From Arabidopsis thaliana (lineage: Eukaryota > Streptophyta > Magnoliopsida > Brassicales > Brassicaceae), in contig NC_003076.8 of NCBI RefSeq assembly GCF_000001735.4, positions 23,873,835-23,937,834 on the forward strand: 64,000 nucleotides of DNA, read 5' to 3'. Below, piece by piece: positions 27,721-39,410 of this stretch (the first letter of the stretch is position 1; the number at the start of each line of letters is the position of its first letter). A model generated the notes under the pieces. The model did not search any database. It saw only the letters and a list, made by a program, of their open reading frames with translations, and was not told the origin of the DNA. The translations under genes and the position numbers were made by a program.

Positions 27721-28545
27721 ATGGTGTTATCAACGAGCGATACGAGTAGCTCTTACAACTATGTTATCGATGACGTTATCAACAAGTCTCGATGCGATCT
27801 TGTCTACAATGGAGAACTTGATGAGAGTGTTCTTAGCCAAATTCAATCGGTTAGTTTGTTAACTCCTTTGTAAGTTAGGGTTTTAGGATGATTCAGAGGA
27901 TTTTCTGAAACTGATTGAAAAAACTTTATGTCTATAGATGTGGAAAACGAAGATGATACAAGCAGGAGCCATGAGCGGAACAATCGAAACATCTTCTGCT
28001 TCGATTCCCACCACACCTGTGATAGTGCAGACGACTCTTCAGACTCCGGATGCAATTCCTTTACCTGAGAAGAAGATGTCTCCAAAGAAAGAGAGTGATG
28101 GATTTTATTATATTCCTCAGCAAGATGGAGCGAGAGATGAAGCTATTGTCGATGTAGATGAGAATGAAGAGCCTTTGAACGAGGATGATGATGATGAGGA
28201 AGATGATATCGATGATGATGATATGAACATTCAACATTTGGTCATGTGTCAATTTGATAAGGTAATGATGATGGCTATATAGTTTTCTAGTGGTACATAT
28301 TTACTAACAATGATGGACTTGAAAGTTGAAACTTATACTTCAACCTACGGTGTTGCAGGTGAAGCGTTCCAAGAACAAGTGGGAGTGCAAATTCAATGCG
28401 GGTGTTATGCAAATAAACGGCAAAAATGTTCTTTTCTCACAGGTTAGAGACTAACTTCTACACAATAACAAAAATTGTGAAGATTTCACTTTGGCTAATT
28501 GTATCCTCTAAATTTATGCAGGCAACAGGAGATTTCAACTTCTAG
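27721..28545 (+). CDS. Short TFIIA large-subunit-like protein, 186 aa
   Basis: Four exons: 27721-27849, 27938-28261, 28359-28442 and 28522-28545 (561 nt, 186 aa). The N-terminus (YNYVIDDVINKSRCDLVYNG, then SQIQSMWKTKMIQAGAMSG) is the TFIIA-alpha four-helix region. A long acidic tract (runs of D and E at about residues 120-142) precedes the TFIIA-beta barrel segment (NIQHLVMCQFDKVKRSKNKW ... GKNVLFSQATGDFNF). TFIIA stabilises TBP on TATA DNA. The canonical plant large subunit is about twice this size as I remember it, so here the linker between alpha and beta parts is much shortened. This may mean loss of the taspase-type processing region. I recognise it as At5g59230, annotated as TFIIA-related. 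Confidence 0.9.
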
Positions 28546-28791
28546 AAGATGCACTGAAGATTTAACCTCTTCAGAAATTGCAGAACGTATTTTGGATTTG
28601 TTCCAACAATAATACTTCTTTTGTAAGGGATTTATTGAATGGAAATTGAGAAATTTTGACTATAAATGATCAAAATCCATAAACATGAAGATCTCTCAAT
28701 GCAAACTCTAACTCAACAAAAGAATGAATAAAGCTTTTCAAATTTTCAAGATCAAAAACGTAAGTAAAATCCCAATCGAAAGTTTTGTATC

Positions 28792-29836
<1,045 letters not shown>

Positions 29837-30123
29837 GATTTCAAAAGCGTTTGATTCAAGCTTTTGGTTCTCACGAGCTTTAGAGGTTTAACAAATGGCG
29901 GAAGAGTAAGTGGTGTCTCGCTATAAATAGTTTACTCTGCCAAACACAAACAAAAAACCCTAAAACGTCAATTTACAATCGTGTCCTTGCTTTAAACACA
30001 ACCACACATTAATGGAAAGAATCGATTTTTTAAAAATAATATCAGGAGTCAAAATCTCGAAGATGAGAGATAAGCGACCAAAATTAGCGGGAGAATCCTC
30101 ACTTGTCTCACTCCGATCCGATC
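29837..30123. promoter_or_regulatory. Compact divergent promoter, RPS8B and sugar transporter
   Basis: Only 287 bp separates two genes transcribed in opposite directions. It contains a telo-box AAACCCTAA at 29955-29963, which suits ribosomal protein genes. Confidence 0.55.
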
Positions 30124-33019
30124 ATGGCTTTCGCTGTCTCGGTTCAGTCACATTTCGCAATCAGAGCGTTAAAACGAGACCACTTCAAGAACCCTTCTCC
30201 TCGTACTTTCTGCTCGTGTTTTAAATCGAGGCCTGACTCGTCTTACCTTAGTTTAAAGGAACGTACTTGCTTCGTTTCCAAACCGGGTTTAGTCACTACT
30301 AGATACAGACATATATTCCAGGTGAAAAGCAATTTTCTCTGATTTTGATTTCTTCTAAAAAAAATTCAAAAGTTTTGATTTTTCCGGTTTTGGTTCATGG
30401 TTAGGTCGGAGCTGAGACGGGAGGAGAGTTCGCCGACAGTGGAGAAGTAGCTGATTCGCTTGCTTCTGATGCACCAGAGTCATTTTCTTGGTCTTCTGTG
30501 ATACTCCCGTGCGTATTGATCCTTCTCGTTAATTTGAATTTAACTGTTCCTGAGTAATGGATTTGGATTGCCTGTGTAATGATCTTGCCTAATGACTTAA
30601 TCTCTTAGCAATGCCTTATGTATCATCAATTATAGAAGATAGAAAATTAGTTATTTGCCTAGATTGCACTGATTTAATAGTAATTTACTTGAATCGTAGG
30701 TTTATCTTCCCGGCTTTGGGAGGATTATTGTTTGGGTATGACATTGGGGCTACCTCCGGTGCTACGCTCTCACTTCAGGTTATTTTAAAGTATCTATTTT
30801 CATCTAGTTACATTTTAGCTTTCAGAATTTTAACATTATGTACTGTCTCATATGGTCTTGAACAGTCACCTGCGCTTAGCGGAACTACATGGTTTAACTT
30901 CTCACCTGTTCAGCTAGGACTTGTGGTATGTTATTTGGAGATCGATATTTTCTGTAGTTAAGCCATAGAGTTAGCAGAAAATGATAGTTTTTACTGCATT
31001 TTGTTGTGTAGGTTAGCGGATCCTTGTATGGAGCCCTTCTTGGCTCAATTTCTGTCTATGGCGTTGCTGATTTCCTTGGTAAGTCTTGTTTTTTTGGGTT
31101 GACTTCTCGTTCTTCTTAACTGAATGCAAGTATCTCATTCTGGTTTTCTTCACATCTTTATGAAGGAAGAAGGCGGGAACTTATTATAGCTGCTGTTCTC
31201 TATCTCCTCGGGTCTCTGATCACTGGCTGTGCCCCTGATCTTAATATTCTCTTAGTTGGAAGGCTTCTCTATGGCTTTGGTATTGGTTTGGTGAGCTCCG
31301 GAAACCTGAATCGTTATGGTAATTTCTTTGTTACTTTTGTTGTTGATTGTTAGTTAATGTTTTATGTAAATTGGTTTTGCTTGATAGGCAATGCATGGGG
31401 CTCCCCTCTATATTGCTGAGACATGCCCATCTCAAATCCGTGGAACTTTGATATCTCTGAAAGAACTCTTCATCGTATTGGGAATTTTGGTAAGTGTCTG
31501 ATGTCAATCTCTTCCCAGTATGATTTCTGCGTAAATATTGATTTCCTTCTTGTGCAGTTGGGTTTTTCTGTTGGAAGCTTCCAGATTGATGTAGTTGGAG
31601 GGTGGCGTTACATGTATGGATTTGGTACGCCTGTTGCTTTGCTGATGGGACTAGGCATGTGGAGTCTCCCTGCATCTCCTCGCTGGTTGCTGCTTAGAGC
31701 TGTCCAAGGTAAAGGACAATTACAAGAATACAAAGAGAAGGCCATGCTTGCCCTCAGCAAATTACGTGGCAGACCTCCAGGTGATAAAATCTCAGAGAAG
31801 TTGGTAGATGATGCCTATTTATCTGTGAAAACGGCCTATGAAGATGAGAAATCTGGGGGAAACTTCCTGGAAGTATTCCAAGGGCCTAATTTGAAAGCTT
31901 TGACAATTGGTGGAGGTTTAGTCCTCTTCCAACAGGTGATTCTTCTTCGCTGTTTCCATTTGGATGAATGTGTGAGCATTTTTGAAATAATTTACACTCT
32001 GCTTCGTTGTGACAGATAACTGGACAGCCTAGTGTTCTTTATTATGCGGGTTCGATTCTTCAGGTATGCTCGCCTTAACATTGAAATGAATGAGATTACC
32101 TACTAATTTTTACTGCCTTTAGTCGGATGTTTAATGAGACTTTATGCTCACTTATCTATTCAAAGACTGCTGGATTCTCTGCTGCTGCTGATGCAACTCG
32201 AGTCTCTGTTATTATTGGTGTTTTCAAGGTGGCCCTTTTTATTTTTTTGTTTGGATGTGTAAATATCTTATTTTCCAACAAGCTTCCAGTTATTCAATAC
32301 TAACCTCTTCAATTGATAACGCTCTCGTAGTTACTGATGACATGGGTAGCTGTTGCGAAAGTTGATGATCTCGGCAGACGACCTTTACTGATTGGAGGTG
32401 TCAGCGGCATTGTATGAATTCATTTTATGTCTATATCTTCTGTTTCTTATTTTCCAAAGAAAAGATATCATTTCTTATATTTCTTCCAAATTCCAGGCGT
32501 TGTCCTTGTTTCTACTGTCAGCATACTACAAGTTTCTCGGAGGCTTTCCCCTTGTCGCTGTTGGTGCACTGCTTCTCTATGTTGGTTGTTACCAGGTTTG
32601 TACTCTAGCTCACTGTTAGCTGTGGCTACATAGTTTTATCTAGCATATTACTAAAGTCTCAGCGCGAACAGATCTCATTTGGACCCATCAGCTGGCTAAT
32701 GGTGTCAGAGATTTTCCCGCTCCGCACAAGAGGGAGAGGGATCAGTCTTGCAGTTCTTACAAACTTTGGCTCCAATGCTATTGTGACATTTGCATTTTCA
32801 CCTTTAAAGGTATATTTTTCTGTTCCTGCTTGTTCAACCCTTGAAGTTATTAGTAACTCTTATCAAAATATGCATTCTCTGTAGGAATTTCTTGGAGCCG
32901 AGAATCTTTTCCTTCTCTTTGGGGGCATAGCACTGGTATCACTGCTGTTTGTAATACTAGTAGTTCCAGAGACCAAGGGTCTCAGCTTGGAAGAAATTGA
33001 ATCAAAAATCTTGAAGTGA
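30124..33019 (+). CDS. Plastid-targeted MFS sugar transporter (xylose-proton symporter-like), 558 aa
   Basis: Fourteen exons: 30124-30321, 30405-30508, 30700-30778, 30866-30925, 31012-31078, 31166-31290, 31388-31489, 31558-31935, 32016-32063, 32166-32228, 32331-32411, 32497-32595, 32672-32809 and 32885-33019 (1677 nt). The first 66 residues are Ser/Arg/Lys-rich and poor in acidic residues, a likely chloroplast transit peptide. The sugar-porter signature follows: FGYDIGATSGA, GRLLYGFGIGL, PLYIAETCPSQIRG, GFGTP, SPRWLL, QQITGQPSVLYYAG, DLGRRPLL and PETKGLSLEEIE at the end. Twelve membrane helices are expected. The real substrate is unproven; the xylose name comes from similarity to bacterial XylE. 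I recognise it as At5g59250. Confidence 0.93.
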
Positions 33020-33175
33020 AACGTTGAAGAACATATTTGTTATAGTTGATTCTGGTGAAATACATGTATGAGGATGTGACTATTCTCTTTGTAACATAAT
33101 ATGTTTCGTAATCAATGGGAAAACCAAACCTTTTTCATGATTATTCGAGCAGTAATTAGATATTTTTGGTCGGGG

Positions 33176-33851
33176 ATGGAAACGACAAAAACCGGGAGGT
33201 AAGCATTAAGGTTTTCACTAAGCTTAAGTCGGTATTTCCCTCTCTCTGTTCTAAGTTACATTTATGGGCTGTTTCATTTGGTTAATGAAAAACGATAAAA
33301 CATCCTCCTGCTCAGATTAACATGCCTGCAGAGCTGGACCAAGCATAGGAACGAAGAGTTGATTTGGCTAACATCAGCACTGGGGATCACATACCTTCTG
33401 TTCTTCGACCTATGTATGTAAACTACCATTGTCTCTCTCTCTCTCCCTCAGTAAATGTATGTCTTTTTCATGGATTCACATTAAGGTGCAAAAAGGCGAA
33501 GAAATGGTAAAGAAACGTTGGAAATTATAGCATTCTTCCACTGATTTTCCAGGTAACTAGGTTTATGGCAATGTTTTTGCTGATTTTGTAGGTTCTTGGG
33601 GAAAGCATGTGGGGTTAACTAGATGCAGTCTCTGTACAGTGTCAAAATACCGATCCCAGAAGTGTCTGGAGGCATTTAAGGCAATATATTATCATTTCCT
33701 TGAAAAGAAGGTATGTGCTCATGGCTTCTACCGCAAACAGAGTAGCCCAAGCATCAGTATCATCTCCTTCCAATCTGCATCGACACACCAACACAACCCC
33801 TTTATGATGTCAAACTTTTACGACCAACTGAAATTAAAATTTCTTGGTTAA
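33176..33851 (+). CDS. Candidate small three-exon gene: Cys-rich single-pass protein, about 126 aa
   Basis: No family recognised. Three frames join cleanly through two good GT-AG introns: 33176-33198, then GTAAGC (33199) to CTCAG (33315); 33316-33413, then GTATGT (33414) to TTTTGTAG (33591); and 33592-33851 to a stop (381 nt). Phases match at both junctions (2 then 1). The protein begins METTKTGR, has a basic segment (SWTKHRNEE), one hydrophobic stretch LIWLTSALGITYLLFFDLC (about residues 22-41), then a Cys/Lys-rich part (CSWGKHVG, RCSLCTVSKYRSQKC). A further donor-like GTATGT at 33711 could give a different C-terminus after LEKK at residue 80. It lies 157 bp after the transporter stop on the same strand, so it could instead be extended transporter 3' UTR. 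No start-codon or expression evidence is available. Confidence 0.45.
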
Positions 33852-34066
33852 ACAATAAGTCGTTGAGGTTCATATGGTATCAAGGGAATATAAAGAACTG
33901 ATGTTTTTATAGCTAATTTCCCTGAAATTATATACAAAAGAAAGAAGTTTACTGAGGCAATAGATTTGCAAACATCACATCATATATACAATCATTCACA
34001 CTAAAACACACATAAATGTAGTAGAAAAGTACTTTCTTGTAGATAAAGCAGATTGTGTTGCATGCC
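33852..34066. other. 3' UTR region of LecRK-II.1
   Basis: Short AT-rich region between the candidate small gene and the LecRK stop. Its words (such as ATACAATCATTCAC near 33987) recur downstream of the second LecRK copy near 37237. Confidence 0.45.
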
Positions 34067-36091
34067 CTAGCGACCACCAAATAGGACTGTAACATCCTCA
34101 AATGAGAAATTAGCTGATGAAGAGGTTGTTGTCATTTGTGTTACTGTTTCATGGCTTATATTGGGTATACCAAGTGCAACAGTACCAAACGATATAGCTG
34201 GAACACTTACATTTCCTTCCAGATATTGTAATATCTGTCTCATACTGGGTCTGTTTTCTGGGTTGATCTGTGAACAGAGCATTCCTAGCTTCAAAAGAAG
34301 CTTGGCCTCCTCAACTTTAAAGTCTATTAGTTTGCTGTCAACAGTATCAGTTAAAGCATCTCTTTTCCCGCAGCTCGCAACCCACTTAACCAAAATCACC
34401 TGCTCACGTGGTGCATCTGGGTCTACTGGTCTCCTTCCACATACCACTTCAAGGATAAAAGCTCCAAAAGCATAGACATCGGTACAAGTAGTGGTGACTC
34501 CCATTGCAGTAAGCTCTGGTGCCATGTAGCCAATGGTACCTACTACCCGTGTGGCTTCGAGATTCACACCACGATCATGGAACCTGGCTAACCCAAAGTC
34601 TCCCAACTTTCCATTTAGATCCGCATCTAAAAGAATGTTGCTAGCTTTTATATCTCGATGTAGTACAACTTGTTCCCATTCTTCATGAAGATACAGAAGG
34701 GCAGAGGCAACTCCCTTGATTATATTGACTCTCTGAGACCAAGTGAGGTCTTTTAGCTTGTTTTTATGGAACAAATAGTCATCAAGGCTTCCATTTGGCA
34801 TGTAATCATAGACCAAAAGCAATTCACCTTTCCTTCTGCAGTAACCAAGGAGATGAACTAAGTTCTTGTGCCTTAGCCTTCCCATACTAGCAATCTCTGC
34901 CACATACTGTTTCATTCCTTGCTCTGCATCATGGTAGACTCTCTTAACCGCGATTTGTGTACCAGAAGGAAGTATTCCTTTATAGACTTTTCCAAAACCT
35001 CCTGCTCCAAGTAACTGATTCTCCCTGAAACCTTTGGTTGCTTTGTAAAGGATCCTAAAGGAGTACCTTTGAGGGCTATATTCCTTTTCCCATTGTTCAA
35101 GCACCTCTGCATACTTCTTTTTCTTGTAAAGATACACAATTCCTCCCAGAGTTAGAAAAGCAATTGTTGATATGGTAGCGCCTAGAACCTCTTTTAATGG
35201 AAACCTTTTAGGCGATGGTGGTGGATTCGAAAGTCTTGAAATGTCAAGGCTTTCCGCTTTTCCGCCTTGCTTGAAACTCCATCCAAGGATATACTGGTTA
35301 CTTTTGATTGAGCCTGTAGAACCAGAAAAACCTACATACATCGTCTCAGTGAAAATTTCTGAAAGGTTGATGGATCTTGACAAGAGTGGCACTTTTGGTT
35401 TAATGAAGCTTGAAAAGTAAGGCGAATCGGGCTTTGGAGTTTGTACTGGAGCTAACGTTACGTTGAGTACTTTCTCTATTCCATCATAATCTATCCAGAC
35501 CAGAATACTTTTACCACTAGCAAGCGGCAGACTTATATTCTTTCCTTTTCTAGCATTAAAGTAACTAGCGTCCGCAGATTCAACTGAAACTATACTGTTA
35601 ATATCAATACCCACATCGTTACCACCTTTGTCAAATGACTCCGAGTTTTGATTAGTGTCAAGTTCTACAGCAAAGATATGGGTTGCAGTCTTGTTATCAT
35701 TTGCTCTATTGAAAATACCTAAATTTGAATTTGCACTGCCGTTAGACCTGAGATCTTTGGTTGGAGATACCACAAATGCCATTCCGTGACCGTAGGTAGA
35801 TTTTTGCAGCGGGAAGATTGCAAAGACAAATTCTGTTGAGAAGGAAAATGAACTGAGTGAAGACGCTGTGAACTTGATGGGAATGTTGTAGAAAGCGTGA
35901 CCGGTGCCCGTGTTTGTATTATTTGTTAGATGCAATGGACCATGGTTTGTATTTGCCATTCCATCGAGTTCCAGATCTGCATTCCTAAAGTCATAATACA
36001 CAAAATGATCTCCCTCTTGAGCGAACACCAAAAAGGTTACATGGATACCAATTATCAACCAGAAAACCACTGATCCTAGAACTCCAGCCAT
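34067..36091 (-). CDS. LECRK-II.1: L-type lectin receptor kinase II.1, 674 aa
   Basis: Intronless. I prefer the start MAGVLGSVVFW at 36091 (674 aa); an ATG nine codons upstream (36118) is also in frame. A signal peptide is followed by a legume-lectin ectodomain (FVYYDFRNADLELDG, STEFVFAIFPL, HGMAFVVSP, AVELDTNQN with the metal-site Asp and Asn, LVWIDYDG). The membrane segment is around LGATISTIAFLTLGGIVYLY. The kinase domain is complete: GAGGFGKVYKG, IAVKRV, VLHRDIKASNILLD, GDFGLAR, GTIGYMAPEL, DVYAFGAFILEVV. Lectin receptor kinases sense extracellular ligands at the plasma membrane (family knowledge). It is the downstream member of a tandem pair; the flanks are duplicated too. Confidence 0.94.
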   Translation of the reverse strand: MAGVLGSVVFWLIIGIHVTFLVFAQEGDHFVYYDFRNADLELDGMANTNHGPLHLTNNTNTGTGHAFYNIPIKFTASSLSSFSFSTEFVFAIFPLQKSTYGHGMAFVVSPTKDLRSNGSANSNLGIFNRANDNKTATHIFAVELDTNQNSESFDKGGNDVGIDINSIVSVESADASYFNARKGKNISLPLASGKSILVWIDYDGIEKVLNVTLAPVQTPKPDSPYFSSFIKPKVPLLSRSINLSEIFTETMYVGFSGSTGSIKSNQYILGWSFKQGGKAESLDISRLSNPPPSPKRFPLKEVLGATISTIAFLTLGGIVYLYKKKKYAEVLEQWEKEYSPQRYSFRILYKATKGFRENQLLGAGGFGKVYKGILPSGTQIAVKRVYHDAEQGMKQYVAEIASMGRLRHKNLVHLLGYCRRKGELLLVYDYMPNGSLDDYLFHKNKLKDLTWSQRVNIIKGVASALLYLHEEWEQVVLHRDIKASNILLDADLNGKLGDFGLARFHDRGVNLEATRVVGTIGYMAPELTAMGVTTTCTDVYAFGAFILEVVCGRRPVDPDAPREQVILVKWVASCGKRDALTDTVDSKLIDFKVEEAKLLLKLGMLCSQINPENRPSMRQILQYLEGNVSVPAISFGTVALGIPNISHETVTQMTTTSSSANFSFEDVTVLFGGR

Positions 36092-37316
36092 CAGGAACAA
36101 CGATGATCTTCTCTCCAACCTTAGCTTGTAAATCTCAGATTGTTCTGCACCTTTTTTTCTTAACCATGAGAATTGTGTTTTCTGACTTCAGAAAACCCTG
36201 AGTTGACATTTGGAAGACACTATAAAAGAAAAGCCAAGAAAGATTCTTTCCTTTTGGATTGGTAATAGATCAATGTGCCTCTGTCATCATTTAGATGTTT
36301 CTTACAGTTTTGTGGGTCAATTACTTTGGTAGTCTTATCCTCAAGACAACAAGTCATGGGTACAATTCTCTGTGCTTTTATTTTTTTGCAACTTTGCTTG
36401 TTACTTTCTTGCTGATGACGAGACAGAATGTTTCAGCTTTGACTGATTTGTTTTCACTAGATAGTAGATACACCAATGTTTGTGTCAAGATGTAGTAATT
36501 AATCTGCACTAACACTAAGTTGATATTATGACAAAGCATATGGTTAAATGAGGTTTTAACTAGTCAGGGTCAAATGTTTTCAGATTGGACATTCTATGTT
36601 TAAACTATGTTATCCTACATACGTGCACATATCTCTTATTCTGAGCATTTGGAATAGTAGTTTGAACAAGTTATTTTAAAACATACTCTAATTCAAGAAA
36701 TGCTCTAGTTGCATGTAGTTTAACTTCTTTGACTTGCTCAATGATAATGACAATGTTTGAAATGATGTATATATGTGATGTGAGTAAATTCTGAATTAGC
36801 TTGCTTCTCTTTCTTCTTTGTTTATGTTGAAGTCTCCTGCAGATGACAATGGGACCCTACTCTGCTCGGCAATTACTTCTCTTATACACTTAGGATAAGA
36901 TATTCTGACCTGGCACAAAAAGCATAGATTCTCAACGGAAGAAAGCAGAAGACATGGTTGACTTTTTGAACATTTCTGAATATTTTAATTACCTTATTTG
37001 ATTGTGATCTAGTGGTTTTCTTATTTTCTCTGAGGGTGAACGCAGGGAAAACATCTGAAATATTATAACCAAATAGTTAAATGTGAAGGTGGAAGGATTG
37101 TCAGTATCCATTAGAGACTAGTGACATTCATCACTAACTCTCTTGCACAGTTCGCAAACAGACACACATCACAATACATTCATTTACATCAAAAGGTACA
37201 ATGATTTTGGCATAAAAAGAAAGAAACTTTCATATACAATCATTCACTTAAAAGACACAATGTTGTAGCAATAACAAATAGCTTTCTTGTAAGTTTAGCA
37301 GACTGTGATGCAGGCT
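36092..37316. other. Intergenic between the LecRK copies, with duplicated flanks
   Basis: Upstream region of LecRK-II.1 joined to the downstream region of II.2. The segments at 36621-36745, 36791-36890 and 37071-37112 each have a close relative upstream of II.2 (39618-39740, 39769-39870 and 40110-40150). No gene here. Confidence 0.55.
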
Positions 37317-39401
37317 TCAACGACCGCCAAATAGTATTGTAACATCTTCAAAAGAGAAATTGGCCGATGAGGAGGTGGCTGTCATCTGTGTTATCGTTTC
37401 ATTGCTTATATTGGGAATACCAAACCCTGCTGTATCAAATGATATGCTTGGAATAGTGGCATTTCCTTCCAGATATTGTATGATGTGCCTCATACTAGGT
37501 CTACTTTCCGGGTTACTCTGTGAACAAAGCATGCCTAGCTTCAGAAGCAGCTTGGCTTCCTTAGCTTTAAAGTCTCCTAGTTTACTGTCAACAACATCCA
37601 TCAAAGTATCTCTTTTCCCACAAGTGGCAACCCACTTAAGTAAATGCATTTGCTCAGGTGGTCTATCAGGTTCTACAGGCCTTCTCCCGCAAACCACCTC
37701 AAGGATGAAAGATCCAAAAGCATAGATATCGGTTTTAGTAGTGGCCACTCCCATTGCTGTAAGCTCTGGTGCCATGTAGCCAATGGTTCCTACCACACGC
37801 GTTGCTTGAAGATTCTCGCCACGATCATGGAATCTTGCAAGCCCGAAATCTCCCAACCTTCCATTTAGATCCGCATCTAAAAGAATGTTGCTAGCTTTAA
37901 TATCTCGATGTAGTACAACTTGTTCCCATTCTTCATGAAGATACAGAAGGGCAGAGGCTACTCCCTTGATTATATTTACTCTCTGAGACCAAGTAAGATC
38001 TTTCAGCTTGTTTTTATTGAACAAGTAGTCATCAAGGCTTCCATTTGGCATGTAGTCATAAACCAAAAGCAATTCACCTTTCCTTCTGCAGTAACCAAGA
38101 AGCTGCACTAAGTTCTTGTGCCTTAACCTTCCCATACTAGCAATCTCTGCGGCATACTGTTTCATCCCTTGTTCTGCATTATGGTAGACTCTCTTAACCG
38201 CAATCTGTGTACCTGAAGGAAGTTCTCCTTTATAGACTTTTCCAAAACCTCCTGCCCCAAGTAGCCGATTCTCCCTGAAACCCCTTATTGCTTTGTAGAG
38301 GTTCCTAAAGGAGTACCTTTGGGGACTGTATTCATTTTCCCAATGTTCAAGCACCTCTGCATACTTCTTTTTTTTGTAAAGATACAAAAATCCCCCCAAC
38401 ATCAACAGAAAAGCAATTGATGTTACAGTAACACATATGATAATAATATTCTTAGAGTCTTTAGACCTTGAGGTTGGCGGAGTGGGAGGTGGCGGAGGAG
38501 GTGGTGGTGGAGAGGATGGTGGTGGAGGTCGATTAGGAGGATCCAAAATCTTTGACAAGTCAAGGCTTTCTGCTTGTCAACCTTTCTTGAAACTCCATCC
38601 AAGGATATATTGGTCACTTTTGACTGTGCCTGTGGATCCAGAGAAACCTACAAACATTGTCCCATTGAAAATTTCTGAAATATTGATGAATCTTGACAAG
38701 AGAGGCTTTCTTGGTTTGATGGAGCTTGACAAGTAAGGCAATGCTGGTTTTGGAGTTGGCACTGGAGCTACCGTTACATTTAGTAGTTTCTCTGTTCCAT
38801 TATAATCTATCCATACCAGAATACTTTTTTCACTAGCTAGCCGGAAGCTTATGTTCTTTCCCTCCGTACCGCTAAAGTAACTAGCATTGGCAGAGTCTTC
38901 TGAGATGATACTGTTAATATCAATCCCCACATGGTTATCACTATCTTCAATTGCTTCAGGGCTTGAATTAGTATCAAGCTCTACAGCCAGGATATGGTTT
39001 TCTGTTTTGTTATCATTTTTTCTATTGAAAAGTCCTAAGTATGAGGCTGCATCACCACTATACCTGATGTCCATGAAAGGAGCTACCACAAACGCCATTC
39101 CTTGACCGTCACCTAGCAATGGAAAGATTGCGAAGACAAACTCTGTCGAAAAAGAAAGTGAACTGGAAGGTGATGTTGTGAAGTTCATTGGAATTTTCCA
39201 GAAAGCATGACCGGTGCTCTTAGTTGTATTATTTGTAAGATGCAATCGGCCATCATCGATACTTGCCATGCCGTCAAGATGCAGGTCTGCTTGACTGAAG
39301 TCATGGTACACAAATTCATCCCGGTCTTGAGCTAGCACCAAAGACAACACCTGGACACATATTATCATCCAGAACCTCAGTGATCTTAGAACTCCAGCCA
39401 T
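37317..39401 (-). CDS. LECRK-II.2: L-type lectin receptor kinase II.2, interrupted by an in-frame TGA
   Basis: Lectin half (38577-39401, or 39410 if an ATG three codons upstream is used) and kinase half (37317-38576) lie in the same frame, separated by one TGA (38577-38579). At that place LecRK-II.1 reads KQGGKAESLDISR and here KKG, stop, QAESLDLSK, so one codon is affected. The ectodomain keeps GQGMAFVVAP, AVELDTNSS and LVWIDYNG. A Pro-rich linker absent from II.1 (RPPPPSSPPPPPPPPPTPP) precedes the membrane segment VTVTSIAFLLMLGGFLYLY. The kinase motifs GAGGFGKVYKG, IAVKRV, HRDIKASN, GDFGLAR and MAPEL are all intact. As read, the gene would make a secreted lectin lacking membrane and kinase parts. 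The other explanations are a recent pseudogene, an accession-specific allele or read-through. No plausible intron removes the stop. Confidence 0.8.
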
Positions 39402-39410
39402 GTAGAACAT

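Noticed and set aside
38437-38736. Gly-rich plus-strand frame opposite LecRK-II.2
   Set aside because: Complement of the Pro-rich linker and lectin coding region.
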